A stretch of DNA of 7,171 nucleotides from Planctomycetota bacterium (GCA_016935955.1 JAFGPY010000198.1:1-7171); one strand, 5' to 3'; positions 1 through 5,557 are shown, counted from the first letter of the stretch. The notes: generated from the letters alone by a model not told the origin. Made by a program: numbers and translations.

Positions 1-801
1 GGCGCGTTGCCGCCGGGCATGTCGATCGGTTTCAACGGCACCACCGGCGGATTCTGGAGCGAGGCCGTGGTCGCTCACCGCTCGCAGACGTTCAAGGTGC
101 CTGATCGTATCAGCGACGAGCAGGCCGTGCTGGTCGATCCTCTGGCGTGCAGCCTTCACGCCGCGCTCCGCCATCCGCCGCAGGACAACGACACGGTGCT
201 CGTGATCGGCGGCGGGATCGTGGGGCTGGGCCTGATCGACGCCATTCGTGCCGTCGGCTGCAAGGCCCGGATCATCGCCCTGGTGCGCCACGGGTTCCAG
301 CGCGAACTGGCCGAGGCTCGCGGGGCGAACCTGGTCATCATGCCGCGCGACTACGCCCGCAGCGACCTGATCACCTACCTGGGCAAGGTCTTCGAGACCA
401 AGGTGCACAAGGGCTCGTTCGGCAAACCGATCCTGCTGGGCGGCGCGGACCGCGTCTACGACGCGATCGGATCGCGGAACGCGACCGAGGATTCGCTGCG
501 CATCGTCCGCGCCGGCGGGCAGGTGGTGATCGTCGGCATGGGCCACGCCCGGTGGGTGGATTGGGACCCGGTGACGCACAAGCACCTGACGATCAGCGGC
601 ACGCACGGCCGGGCCCGCGAGGCGAGCGACCCCGAGCGGCGTCACACGTACCAGATCGTTCACGAGATGATGCTCGACGGTCGCATCAGAACCGACGGCC
701 TGCTGACGCACACCTTCCCGCTGGCCGACTACCGCGACGCCTTCCGAACCGTGACGAGCAAAGGGCGCACCCGCTGCGTCAAGGCGGCGTTTCGCATCTG
801 A
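1..801 (+). CDS. Zinc-type alcohol/polyol dehydrogenase, MDR family (5' partial)
   Basis: This is the C-terminal part of a medium-chain dehydrogenase/reductase that would oxidise an alcohol or polyol with NAD(P). The reading frame is open from base 1 and ends at TGA 799-801, so the N-terminal catalytic zinc domain lies outside the window. Codons 43-51 read VLVDPLACS, matching the EPLA segment of the sorbitol/threonine dehydrogenase branch, with Asp (codon 46) where Glu is usual. The Rossmann nucleotide-binding loop GGGIVGLG is at codons 70-77. A second Rossmann strand (RAGGQVVIVGM) comes later, followed by the usual C-terminal return to the catalytic domain (FPLADYRDAF). A TTG and an ATG near the left edge are internal codons, not starts. 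The substrate cannot be told from this part; related proteins include threonine 3-dehydrogenase and sorbitol dehydrogenase. A repeat hairpin begins about 20 nt after the stop. Confidence 0.88.
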   Translation, partial: GALPPGMSIGFNGTTGGFWSEAVVAHRSQTFKVPDRISDEQAVLVDPLACSLHAALRHPPQDNDTVLVIGGGIVGLGLIDAIRAVGCKARIIALVRHGFQRELAEARGANLVIMPRDYARSDLITYLGKVFETKVHKGSFGKPILLGGADRVYDAIGSRNATEDSLRIVRAGGQVVIVGMGHARWVDWDPVTHKHLTISGTHGRAREASDPERRHTYQIVHEMMLDGRIRTDGLLTHTFPLADYRDAFRTVTSKGRTRCVKAAFRI

Positions 802-820
802 TCGGGATTATGGAAGATCT

Positions 821-852
821 CCGCGTGGGTCCGGTGGACCCACCCTACGGCT
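821..852 (-). repeat. REP-like hairpin, GTAG-headed family, copy 1
   Basis: The stem is GTGGGTCC (825-832) and GGACCCAC (836-843), a perfect 8 bp with loop GGT. Read on the - strand it is preceded by GTAG and one G (848-844), the head typical of REP sequences. A second copy lies at 3648-3680: 28 nt of the core align with one mismatch, and the stem there keeps pairing through a G-T wobble. It begins about 20 nt after the dehydrogenase stop and could act as a terminator or mRNA 3'-end stabiliser. Confidence 0.75.
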
Positions 853-917
853 GTGTCGTTTCGGCCCGGCGGGACAAGACCCACCGTGGCACAGGTTCGT
901 TGCGCATGATTGAGTGG

Positions 918-930
918 GGGTGCCGTGGTC
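918..930 (+). repeat. Truncated REP copy (head plus left arm)
   Basis: The 13 nt GGGTGCCGTGGTC are identical to 3708-3720, the head and left stem arm of an intact hairpin repeat. Here the matching right arm (GGCCACG) is missing, and a new head begins about 8 nt downstream at 938. I read this as a broken copy abutted by a later repeat. The match is short, so chance similarity within a GC-rich gap is not fully excluded. Confidence 0.5.
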
Positions 931-937
931 GCGCTGG

Positions 938-978
938 GGGTGCCACCTTGGAGCGACGCCGCAGGCGGCGCCAAGGTG
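938..978 (+). repeat. REP-like hairpin, GGGTGC-headed, left half of inverted doublet
   Basis: The head GGGTGC (938-943) runs straight into the stem CACCTTGG (944-951) / CCAAGGTG (971-978). Inside is a second 5-bp stem CGCCG/CGGCG (957-961/966-970) with loop CAGG. The unit faces an inverted partner at 1000-1044 across a 21-nt spacer, giving a doublet of about 107 nt. Confidence 0.75.
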
Positions 979-999
979 TGTGGTTTGCGGCTTCGGCGG

Positions 1000-1044
1000 C
1001 ACACTTTGGTCCCGGCTTCGCCGGTCCTCCAAAGTGTGGTACCC
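1000..1044 (-). repeat. REP-like hairpin, GGGTAC-headed, right half of inverted doublet
   Basis: Read on the - strand, the head GGGTAC (1044-1039) runs into a perfect 10-bp stem, CACACTTTGG pairing with CCAAAGTGTG (1038-1029 and 1009-1000). An inner 5-bp stem CCGGC/GCCGG lies at 1012-1016/1020-1024 with a TTC loop. It is the inverted partner of 938-978. The two halves share the head and the TTGG/CCAA stem core but differ in length and in other bases. Confidence 0.75.
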
Positions 1045-1073
1045 GGCGACAACCTAATTAGTGCTCCGTCCCC

Positions 1074-1111
1074 GAAATCCCTGCCTGGGCCGTTCGATAG
1101 ACAGGGAATTC
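1074..1111. repeat. Imperfect inverted repeat
   Basis: GAAATCCCTG (1074-1083) pairs with CAGGGAATTC (1102-1111) at 9 of 10 positions. GCCTGG (1083-1088) can also pair with CCAGGC (1114-1119), so the two helices partly exclude each other. This could be the edge of a degraded mobile element, or a terminator region for the - strand gene ending at 1261. No T-run follows on either strand. Confidence 0.35.
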
Positions 1112-1260
1112 TTCCAGGCGTGCTGATAGCTTGGCATTTCAAACCATCGTGAGAGCTCAATACAGGGGTTCTGCCCCCGCCGTACACGAATTTCACCACT
1201 CCTGCCTCACCATGGCCGGCAGATTCCAAGTGTGTCCGGCGGCGCTCCGAGCTTGCGACT

Positions 1261-3099
1261 TCACGGCACAGGGCTCGGCCGGTCGGCAGTGGCATCACTC
1301 TGGGGCGGGCTCGGAATGGCGTGACTGGCCGGCCCCTCGTCGGGGGCTCGCATGGGAATGCGGCTCGCGGGAACGCCCGTGCTCCGCCGGACGGTTCCCC
1401 CAATGAGCCGCAGACCCCAGCCCAGCGTGCGGCGCACGGTCTTGGCCAAGCCCCACATGCCCAGGGCCTGCACGCCCGCATCTGCCAGGTAGAGTCGGCT
1501 CTTCGGCCGGACGAGGGCCACCAGGAATCGCAGCGGATTGTAGAAGTAGAGATAGGCCGCCATCAGATTGAACTGCTTCCGCCAGGGCTGCGACTCCCGC
1601 GAGGCCACCACGTAGCTGCCGTCGAACATCCGCGGTTCCACGGCCCGCCCGGCAACGCTCTTGAAGACGCCGCCCGAGGTGTACAGTTCGTCATACTGCC
1701 TCGACCCCGGCGACGGAGTCAACATCAGCACCTGGAGCCCCGCCGCCCCGGCCTTCCGCAGCCACCCCACCTGGTTGAGCAGCCCGTACAGGCTGCCCCG
1801 ACTGTACAGAGGCTGACCGTCGTGGTGCATCATCATGGGCATGGGGGCGATACCGCGTTCGTGCAGCAGGCGGAACGCCTCCGAGGTCTTCTCGGTTCGC
1901 TGGCCTTTCTGAACCAGCGTGCCCGTCAGGTCCTCCACGCCCATCCACAGAGCCCGGGCCCCCGCTTTGCGCACCAGTGACATGTGCTCGCTCATCTGAA
2001 GCGTGCCGTGGACCGTCACTTCGGTCGCCCAGCGGGCCTTGCTTCGCAACTTCAGGCCGTTGAACTCCGCGCGGGCCAGCGTCTCCACGATCTCCAACGT
2101 CCGCCGTCGGTCGCAGAAGAAGTCATCGTCCGCCAGGAAGAAGTGCCGCAGCCCGTATTCCCGATAGAGCCGGTACATCTCCTCGGCCATGCGCTCGCCG
2201 CTCTTGAGTCGGTGCTGCCTCTGGTTGTAGGCAGGAATCGGGCAGTAAGGGCAGGAAAACCGGCACCCGGACGTCGAGACCAGGGCCCCCAGCAGGCTGT
2301 AGCGCCGCACGCGGCCGGCAGGAAGCGCCTGCGAAGCGAGGTCGGCCCCACGGCCCGGCGGCTCCAGGAGCCGATACCCCAACACCGGGTGGGGCAACTC
2401 ATCCAGGTCCCCGACCAACCGCTGGATGCCCGTATCGACCAGTTCCTCGGCCACTCCGTCGGCCCCGCCCCGCGGATAGACCAGGCCGGGAATTCCATCC
2501 AGCATCCCCGCGTCGCGGGCCCGGACGAAGGCCCGGCGCAACGGCTCGCCCGCCGCCCGGGCCGAGAGCACCGCTTCCAGAAGGCTCAGCAGCACGTACT
2601 CCTCGCCGGTCACGGCTACGTCCGCCCCCCAAGGGTCTGCCGGATCGGTTCCGAAGGCATCCCAGGGTTCGTAGATGTACTTCGGCCCGCCGACGATGAC
2701 CAGTGGACGATCCGCCGGGTCGATGCGGCACGTGTCGCGGATTAACTCCTCGGCCATAGCCGAGTGGATCAGCATGCTCGAGATCATGAAGATGTCCGGC
2801 ATCCGGCCGTCCAGCCTCATCCGAGACGGGCGGAAATTCCGGTTCCACTGCCCCAGCACGATTCGCGTGCGCTCGAAGCCCGTGTCGGCCATGGCCGAGC
2901 CGATGGCACGCACCCCCGCCGGGACCATCCGCATGTCGGCGTAGACGAACGGCAGCATTCGCGTGCGATGGTCGAATGCGCAGGCGATGACGCTGGCCAC
3001 CTCGTGCCGCGAGGAAAGACCCCGAAGCCGACGGCGCAAATCAGTCAGCTCGCCCGATTTGAGCAATTCGTCTCCTCGAGGACGGGGCGGAAGTTCCAT
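1261..3099 (-). CDS. B12-binding-domain-type radical SAM protein
   Basis: This 612-aa protein should bind a [4Fe-4S] cluster and cleave S-adenosylmethionine; its substrate is unknown. The cluster motif CxxxCxxC is Cys279, Cys283 and Cys286 (CRFSCPYC). It is followed by FFLADDDFFCD (320-330), the DDxF segment usual in B12-type radical SAM enzymes, and GVED at about 387-390. Residues about 35-200 resemble a B12-binding Rossmann fold, with VGGP (136-139) and VTGEE (163-167), but no DxHxxG motif. The C-terminal 100 residues (with YFYNPLRFL) are of a kind often found after this core, and the last 40 or so look disordered. The ATG at 3099 has a strong GGAGG four bases upstream. In-frame codons run back to 3339 but have no such site and a random-looking sequence. 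It is a single gene, with hairpin repeats on both sides. Other possibilities include a methyltransferase-like or lipid-modifying enzyme. Confidence 0.88.
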   Translation of the reverse strand: MELPPRPRGDELLKSGELTDLRRRLRGLSSRHEVASVIACAFDHRTRMLPFVYADMRMVPAGVRAIGSAMADTGFERTRIVLGQWNRNFRPSRMRLDGRMPDIFMISSMLIHSAMAEELIRDTCRIDPADRPLVIVGGPKYIYEPWDAFGTDPADPWGADVAVTGEEYVLLSLLEAVLSARAAGEPLRRAFVRARDAGMLDGIPGLVYPRGGADGVAEELVDTGIQRLVGDLDELPHPVLGYRLLEPPGRGADLASQALPAGRVRRYSLLGALVSTSGCRFSCPYCPIPAYNQRQHRLKSGERMAEEMYRLYREYGLRHFFLADDDFFCDRRRTLEIVETLARAEFNGLKLRSKARWATEVTVHGTLQMSEHMSLVRKAGARALWMGVEDLTGTLVQKGQRTEKTSEAFRLLHERGIAPMPMMMHHDGQPLYSRGSLYGLLNQVGWLRKAGAAGLQVLMLTPSPGSRQYDELYTSGGVFKSVAGRAVEPRMFDGSYVVASRESQPWRKQFNLMAAYLYFYNPLRFLVALVRPKSRLYLADAGVQALGMWGLAKTVRRTLGWGLRLIGGTVRRSTGVPASRIPMRAPDEGPASHAIPSPPQSDATADRPSPVP

Positions 3100-3103
3100 T
3101 CTT

Positions 3104-3108
3104 CCTCC
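3104..3108 (-). promoter_or_regulatory. Ribosome binding site that fixes the radical SAM start
   Basis: On the - strand GGAGG is followed by AAGA and the ATG at 3099. This decides the start against longer in-frame readings that would begin as far up as 3339. Confidence 0.8.
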
Positions 3109-3335
3109 AATGCGCCAAGCGGTTTCCTTGGGCCCTACCGGTCGGCCCAGGGCTCGGCACATCGTGTGACATGGCGAGATGTGACCGTTTGCAGATCGCC
3201 TGAGCGCGGCACCTCGTAGCGACGTTGGGGCCACTCGGGGCGACCTCATGCCGCCCGTCCTCCGACGCAAACACATGAATCCTACCCACCCGGAGGGCAG
3301 CCCATCCTCTGTTCGCTGCTCCAGACGACCGCTTA

Positions 3336-3364
3336 ACACTAGTCACCGGCTCGAATAGAGTCAA
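3336..3364 (-). promoter_or_regulatory. Possible sigma70-type promoter for the radical SAM gene
   Basis: On the - strand TTGACT (3364-3359) is followed by 17 nt and TAGTGT (3341-3336). The -35 is good and the -10 is weak. It would give a leader of roughly 230 nt before the ATG at 3099. I offer it as the best match in the gap, not as a firm call. Confidence 0.3.
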
Positions 3365-3428
3365 CTGGTAACCTCAGGGTGTAAGCAGACGAGTCGGCCC
3401 GCTCCTCCAAGTTGTTGCCATCCGTGGC

Positions 3429-3461
3429 GGGTGGCATGGTCCAGCCGGAGGCTAGGCCATG
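3429..3461 (+). repeat. REP-like hairpin, GGGTGC-headed family (solo copy)
   Basis: The head GGGTGG (3429-3434) precedes the arm CATGGTC (3435-3441), then AGCC-GGA-GGCT (3443-3453) and GGCCATG (3455-3461). The stem is 11 bp with one mismatch (3442/3454) and one T-G wobble. It has the same plan as the copies at 3708-3738 and 3769-3801: an xTGGTC left arm, a short AGC-rich inner stem, a 3-nt loop, and GGCCAx on the right. Confidence 0.7.
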
Positions 3462-3608
3462 GTGGGTGACCTAGTACGGAGGCGGTGGTTCGGCTGAACG
3501 AACATCGACCTTGGTTGTCGTTGGACAACATGGGGTGTGCCACGGCGGGTCTTGCGAGGCTGTCCGATAATTAGAGAACGTCCAGGATCCATTGTATTTG
3601 TCCGTTCT

Positions 3609-3621
3609 AGCGGCCGCAACG
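3609..3621. repeat. 13-bp direct repeat, copy 1
   Basis: AGCGGCCGCAACG occurs here and again exactly at 3742-3754. The two copies bracket a 120-nt segment that contains the GTAG-type hairpin and one GGGTGC-headed hairpin. They may be target duplications or parts of a larger decayed repeat. Confidence 0.55.
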
Positions 3622-3647
3622 GTGGTTGTGGCGTAGCAGGAGTTGAT

Positions 3648-3680
3648 AGCCCTTAGGGTGGGTCCACCGGATCCACGCGG
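3648..3680 (+). repeat. REP-like hairpin, GTAG-headed family, copy 2
   Basis: TAGGGTGGGTCCACCGGA begins at 3654 and matches the complement of copy 1 (821-852). The stem is GTGGGTCC (3658-3665) / GGATCCAC (3669-3676), 8 pairs including one G-T wobble, with loop ACC. The head is TTAG here rather than GTAG. Read with mtnA (- strand), it has the same sense relative to its upstream gene as copy 1 has to the dehydrogenase. Confidence 0.72.
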
Positions 3681-3707
3681 GCGAGTGGCCGCGGTGAACC
3701 AATGCAC

Positions 3708-3738
3708 GGGTGCCGTGGTCAAGCGCAGCTTGGCCACG
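3708..3738 (+). repeat. REP-like hairpin, left half of inverted doublet (REPIN-like)
   Basis: The head GGGTGC (3708-3713) is followed by an 11-bp stem, CGTGGTCAAGC (3714-3724) / GCTTGGCCACG (3728-3738), with one T-G wobble and loop GCA. It faces the inverted copy at 3769-3801 across a 30-nt spacer. The whole doublet is about 94 nt. Confidence 0.78.
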
Positions 3739-3741
3739 ATC

Positions 3742-3754
3742 AGCGGCCGCAACG
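3742..3754. repeat. 13-bp direct repeat, copy 2
   Basis: Exact second copy of AGCGGCCGCAACG (first at 3609-3621). It sits in the spacer of the inverted hairpin doublet, 3 nt after the left hairpin. Confidence 0.55.
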
Positions 3755-3768
3755 TGGCGAACGGTTAT

Positions 3769-3801
3769 CATGGCCTGGCCTTCGGCTAGACCATGGCACC
3801 C
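3769..3801 (-). repeat. REP-like hairpin, right half of inverted doublet (REPIN-like)
   Basis: On the - strand the head GGGTGC (3801-3796) leads into CATGGTC (3795-3789), then TAGCC, loop GAA, GGCCA, and GGCCATG (3775-3769). The stem is long, with one A-C mismatch and one wobble. The outer arms are ATGGTC/GGCCAT where the partner at 3708-3738 has GTGGTC/GGCCAC: a paired change that keeps the helix. Confidence 0.75.
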
Positions 3802-3825
3802 CACGGCGGGCACGCCCGCGCCGTG
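3802..3825. terminator. GC hairpin directly after mtnA (possible terminator)
   Basis: CACGGC (3802-3807) pairs with GCCGTG (3820-3825), and GGG (3808-3810) with CCC (3815-3817), leaving a GC bulge. It starts a few bases after the mtnA stop. There is no T-run on the - strand, so if it stops transcription it would not be a standard intrinsic terminator. It abuts the REPIN-like doublet and may be a worn repeat itself. Confidence 0.4.
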
Positions 3826-3828
3826 CCC

Positions 3829-4881
3829 CTACACCTTGAAATGATCGGCCACGCGGTCGGTGGTCGGGTGGGTGATGAGGCCGCGCTCGGTGATGATGCC
3901 GGCGATGTACTTCGCCGGCGTGACGTCGAAGGCCGGACTGTAGACCTTGCAGCCGACGGGGGCCGTGCGGCGGCCGAAGCCTTCGGTCACCTCGGCGTCG
4001 CCGCGCTGCTCGATCGGGATGCCGTCGCCTGTGGGCAGCGAGAGGTCGAAGGTGCTCGACGGGGCGGCGACGTAGAACGGGACGCCGTGCTCGCGGGCCA
4101 GGATCGCGACGCCGTAGGTGCCGATCTTGTTGGCCGCATCGCCATTGGCCGCAATGCGGTCGGCCCCGACGACGACCATCTGGATGCGCCCTTCCTTCAT
4201 GACCTGTGCGGCCATGTTGTCGCAGATCAGCGTCACGTCGATCTTGTTCTGCATCAGTTCCCAGACCGTCAGCCGCGCGCCCTGGAGCAGCGGCCGCGTC
4301 TCGTCGGCGTAGACTTTGAACCGTTTGCCCTGCTCGTGGGCGCTGTAGAGGACGGCCAGGGCGGTGCCGTAGTCGGCCGTCGCCAGACCGCCGGCGTTGC
4401 AGTGCGTGAGCACCCCGCCGCCGTCGGGCACCAGGGCGGCGCCGTTGCGGCCAATGGCCCGGCACATCTCGGCGTCCTCGTCGCGGACGGCCTGGGCCTC
4501 GCGGCACAGGGCGTCGAGGATGGCCGCCGTGCCGCGGCCGCGAAGCGACTCGGCCTTGGCTTTCATGCGGTCGAGGGCCCAGAACAGGTTGACGGCCGTG
4601 GGGCGGCTCGTGGCCAGGTAGTCGGCGACCTCTTTCAGGCGAGCGAAGAGTTCGGTCTCCGGCGCGTCGGGCGAGACGTTGCGCAGGCCGACCACCACGC
4701 CCATGGCGGCGGCGATGCCGATGGCCGGCGCGCCGCGGACCTTCAGTTGCTTGATGGCGTCCCAGGCTGTCTCGACCGAGTCGCAGGTGATGATCGTGTA
4801 CTGGCCGGGCAGGAGCGTCTGGTCAATGATCCGCAGACGGCCGTCGAGGCCGCCTTCCCAGGTCACGGTGGGTACGGGCAT
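3829..4881 (-). CDS. mtnA: S-methyl-5-thioribose-1-phosphate isomerase
   Basis: MtnA converts methylthioribose-1-phosphate to methylthioribulose-1-phosphate in the cytosolic methionine salvage pathway. The 350-aa length is normal for the family. Visible hallmarks are RGAPAIG (49-55), [11 protein letters not shown] (158-168) with the catalytic Cys161, and [21 protein letters not shown] (236-256) with the catalytic Asp241. The aIF2B-like C-terminal half is intact. The ATG at 4881 follows GAGGGG at a good distance and lies 3 nt after the purE stop, so the two genes are surely co-transcribed. eIF2B-type and ribose-1,5-bisphosphate isomerase relatives are alternatives, but the Cys/Asp signatures favour MtnA. 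No other salvage gene (mtnB, mtnK, mtnP) is in the window. Confidence 0.95.
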   Translation of the reverse strand: MPVPTVTWEGGLDGRLRIIDQTLLPGQYTIITCDSVETAWDAIKQLKVRGAPAIGIAAAMGVVVGLRNVSPDAPETELFARLKEVADYLATSRPTAVNLFWALDRMKAKAESLRGRGTAAILDALCREAQAVRDEDAEMCRAIGRNGAALVPDGGGVLTHCNAGGLATADYGTALAVLYSAHEQGKRFKVYADETRPLLQGARLTVWELMQNKIDVTLICDNMAAQVMKEGRIQMVVVGADRIAANGDAANKIGTYGVAILAREHGVPFYVAAPSSTFDLSLPTGDGIPIEQRGDAEVTEGFGRRTAPVGCKVYSPAFDVTPAKYIAGIITERGLITHPTTDRVADHFKV

Positions 4882-4884
4882 CGG

Positions 4885-5388
4885 CTATCCCCTCAGAGCT
4901 TTGTCCTTGTCGCTGCCTTGTCGGGCCAGGTTGGCCTTGTAGTCGCTGACGCGGCGGCGCATGGCCGGGTCCTTCACGCCGAGGATCTGTGCGGCCAGGA
5001 TGGCGGCGTTCTTGGGGCCGCTCTTGCCGGCCGCAACGACGGCCACCGGGACGCCCGAAGGCATCTGGACCATCGACAGCAGGCTGTCGAGTCCGCCCAT
5101 GAAGTCGCTGACCACCGGCACGCCGATGACCGGCAGGGGCGTCAGGCTGGCGATGACTCCGGCCAGATGGGCGGCGCCTCCCGCAGCGGCAATGACCACG
5201 GCCACGCCGCGGTCGGCCAGCGTGCGGGCGTACTCGTGGGCCAGCTCGGGCGTGCGATGGGCGCTGACGATGCGGACCTCGTGCGGCACGTTGAACTGCT
5301 CCAGCATCTCGGTGGCGGGCTTCATCAAGGGCAGGTCGCTGTCGCTGCCCATGACGACGCTGACCAGTGGGGAACTGCTCTGTGGCAT
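4885..5388 (-). CDS. purE: N5-carboxyaminoimidazole ribonucleotide mutase (class I PurE)
   Basis: PurE moves the carboxyl group of N5-CAIR to give CAIR in de novo purine synthesis. The 167-aa protein carries GSDSDLP (14-20), SAHRTP (42-47) with the catalytic His44, AAAGGAAHLAG (67-77), and a late MPSGVPVA segment, all typical of the octameric bacterial class I enzyme. It needs a PurK partner, which is not in the window. The ATG at 5388 is preceded by GGAGGT seven bases upstream. An in-frame TTG at 5403 overlaps that site and is not the start. It is the first gene of an operon with mtnA, read from a promoter at 5608-5637. Its leader of about 210 nt contains two tandem hairpin repeats. Confidence 0.95.
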   Translation of the reverse strand: MPQSSSPLVSVVMGSDSDLPLMKPATEMLEQFNVPHEVRIVSAHRTPELAHEYARTLADRGVAVVIAAAGGAAHLAGVIASLTPLPVIGVPVVSDFMGGLDSLLSMVQMPSGVPVAVVAAGKSGPKNAAILAAQILGVKDPAMRRRVSDYKANLARQGSDKDKALRG

Positions 5389-5395
5389 TGCAGAG

Positions 5396-5401
5396 ACCTC
5401 C
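5396..5401 (-). promoter_or_regulatory. Ribosome binding site that fixes the purE start
   Basis: GGAGGT on the - strand is 7 nt before the ATG at 5388. It sits within the codons after the in-frame TTG at 5403, which rules that TTG out as the start. Confidence 0.75.
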
Positions 5402-5480
5402 AAGAAACGACCTCAAGGCGATGCGAGTCCGGCCTGTGTGGCTCCGCGCCCTCCGGCGACGTGCCATTCTCGATGCTCGT

Positions 5481-5508
5481 CCCGGCCGAGGGCGGCCGGG
5501 CTACATGG
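5481..5508 (-). repeat. Tandem GTAG-headed hairpin, copy 1
   Basis: Stem CCCGGCCG (5481-5488) / CGGCCGGG (5493-5500), 8 bp, loop AGGG on the + strand. On the - strand GTAG (5504-5501) stands directly before the stem, the classical REP head. The 28-nt unit recurs exactly at 5530-5557, 49 nt on and in the same orientation. Both copies lie in the 5' leader of purE. Confidence 0.82.
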
Positions 5509-5529
5509 CTTTCGCAGCGCCCCGTGCTT

Positions 5530-5557
5530 CCCGGCCGAGGGCGGCCGGGCTACATGG
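5530..5557 (-). repeat. Tandem GTAG-headed hairpin, copy 2
   Basis: Exact 28-nt copy of 5481-5508, with the same 8-bp stem (5530-5537/5542-5549) and GTAG head (5553-5550, - strand). The spacer between the copies is 21 nt and is not itself repeated. Confidence 0.82.

Larger units (their letters stand above)
802..1260. other. Gene-free gap rich in hairpin repeats
   Basis: This 459-base gap lies between two genes that converge on it (the dehydrogenase on + and the radical SAM gene on -). I find no credible gene: the open frames crossing it are repeat-derived or shadows. It holds, left to right, a GTAG-headed hairpin (825-848), a truncated repeat head (918-930), an inverted doublet of hairpins (938-1044), and an imperfect inverted repeat (1074-1111). 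No hairpin followed by a clear T-run is visible. The hairpins could still end transcription from both sides, but that is inference. Confidence 0.8.
3100..3828. other. 729-base gene-free gap with several repeats
   Basis: This gap lies between the 5' end of the radical SAM gene and the 3' end of mtnA. Frames open on the - strand here give low-complexity proteins with no recognisable domain, so I call no gene. It contains a possible promoter (3336-3364), a hairpin repeat (3429-3461), a GTAG-type hairpin (3648-3680), an inverted hairpin doublet (3708-3801), a 13-bp direct repeat (3609-3621 and 3742-3754), and a GC hairpin just after mtnA. Bases 3462-3608 hold only short repeat-like scraps, such as CACGGCGGG in the low 3540s, and look like debris of older insertions. 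Base use there is less GC-biased than in the genes. Confidence 0.75.

Noticed and set aside
147..1061. Open frame overlapping the dehydrogenase and running into the gap
   Set aside because: It is the +1/+2 shadow of the dehydrogenase, and its tail is translated repeat sequence.
1163..1178. Terminator from GGGG-TTCTG-CCCC after the radical SAM gene
   Set aside because: The stem is only 4 bp with no T-run on the - strand; such short G/C pairs are common here.
1984..2745. A 253-codon open frame on the + strand
   Set aside because: It is antisense to the radical SAM gene and has no recognisable domain. The CxxxCxxC protein on the other strand explains the region.
3100..3339. An 80-residue N-terminal extension of the radical SAM protein
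   Set aside because: The added sequence is Arg/Gly-rich and family-unlike, and GGAGG stands just before the ATG at 3099.
3361..3640. A degraded insertion sequence or small gene
   Set aside because: I found no transposase-like residues in any frame and no terminal inverted repeats, only scraps of the hairpin repeats.
5481..5557. CRISPR array
   Set aside because: There are only two repeats, each with a perfect internal palindrome and REP head, with a single 21-nt spacer and no cas genes nearby.
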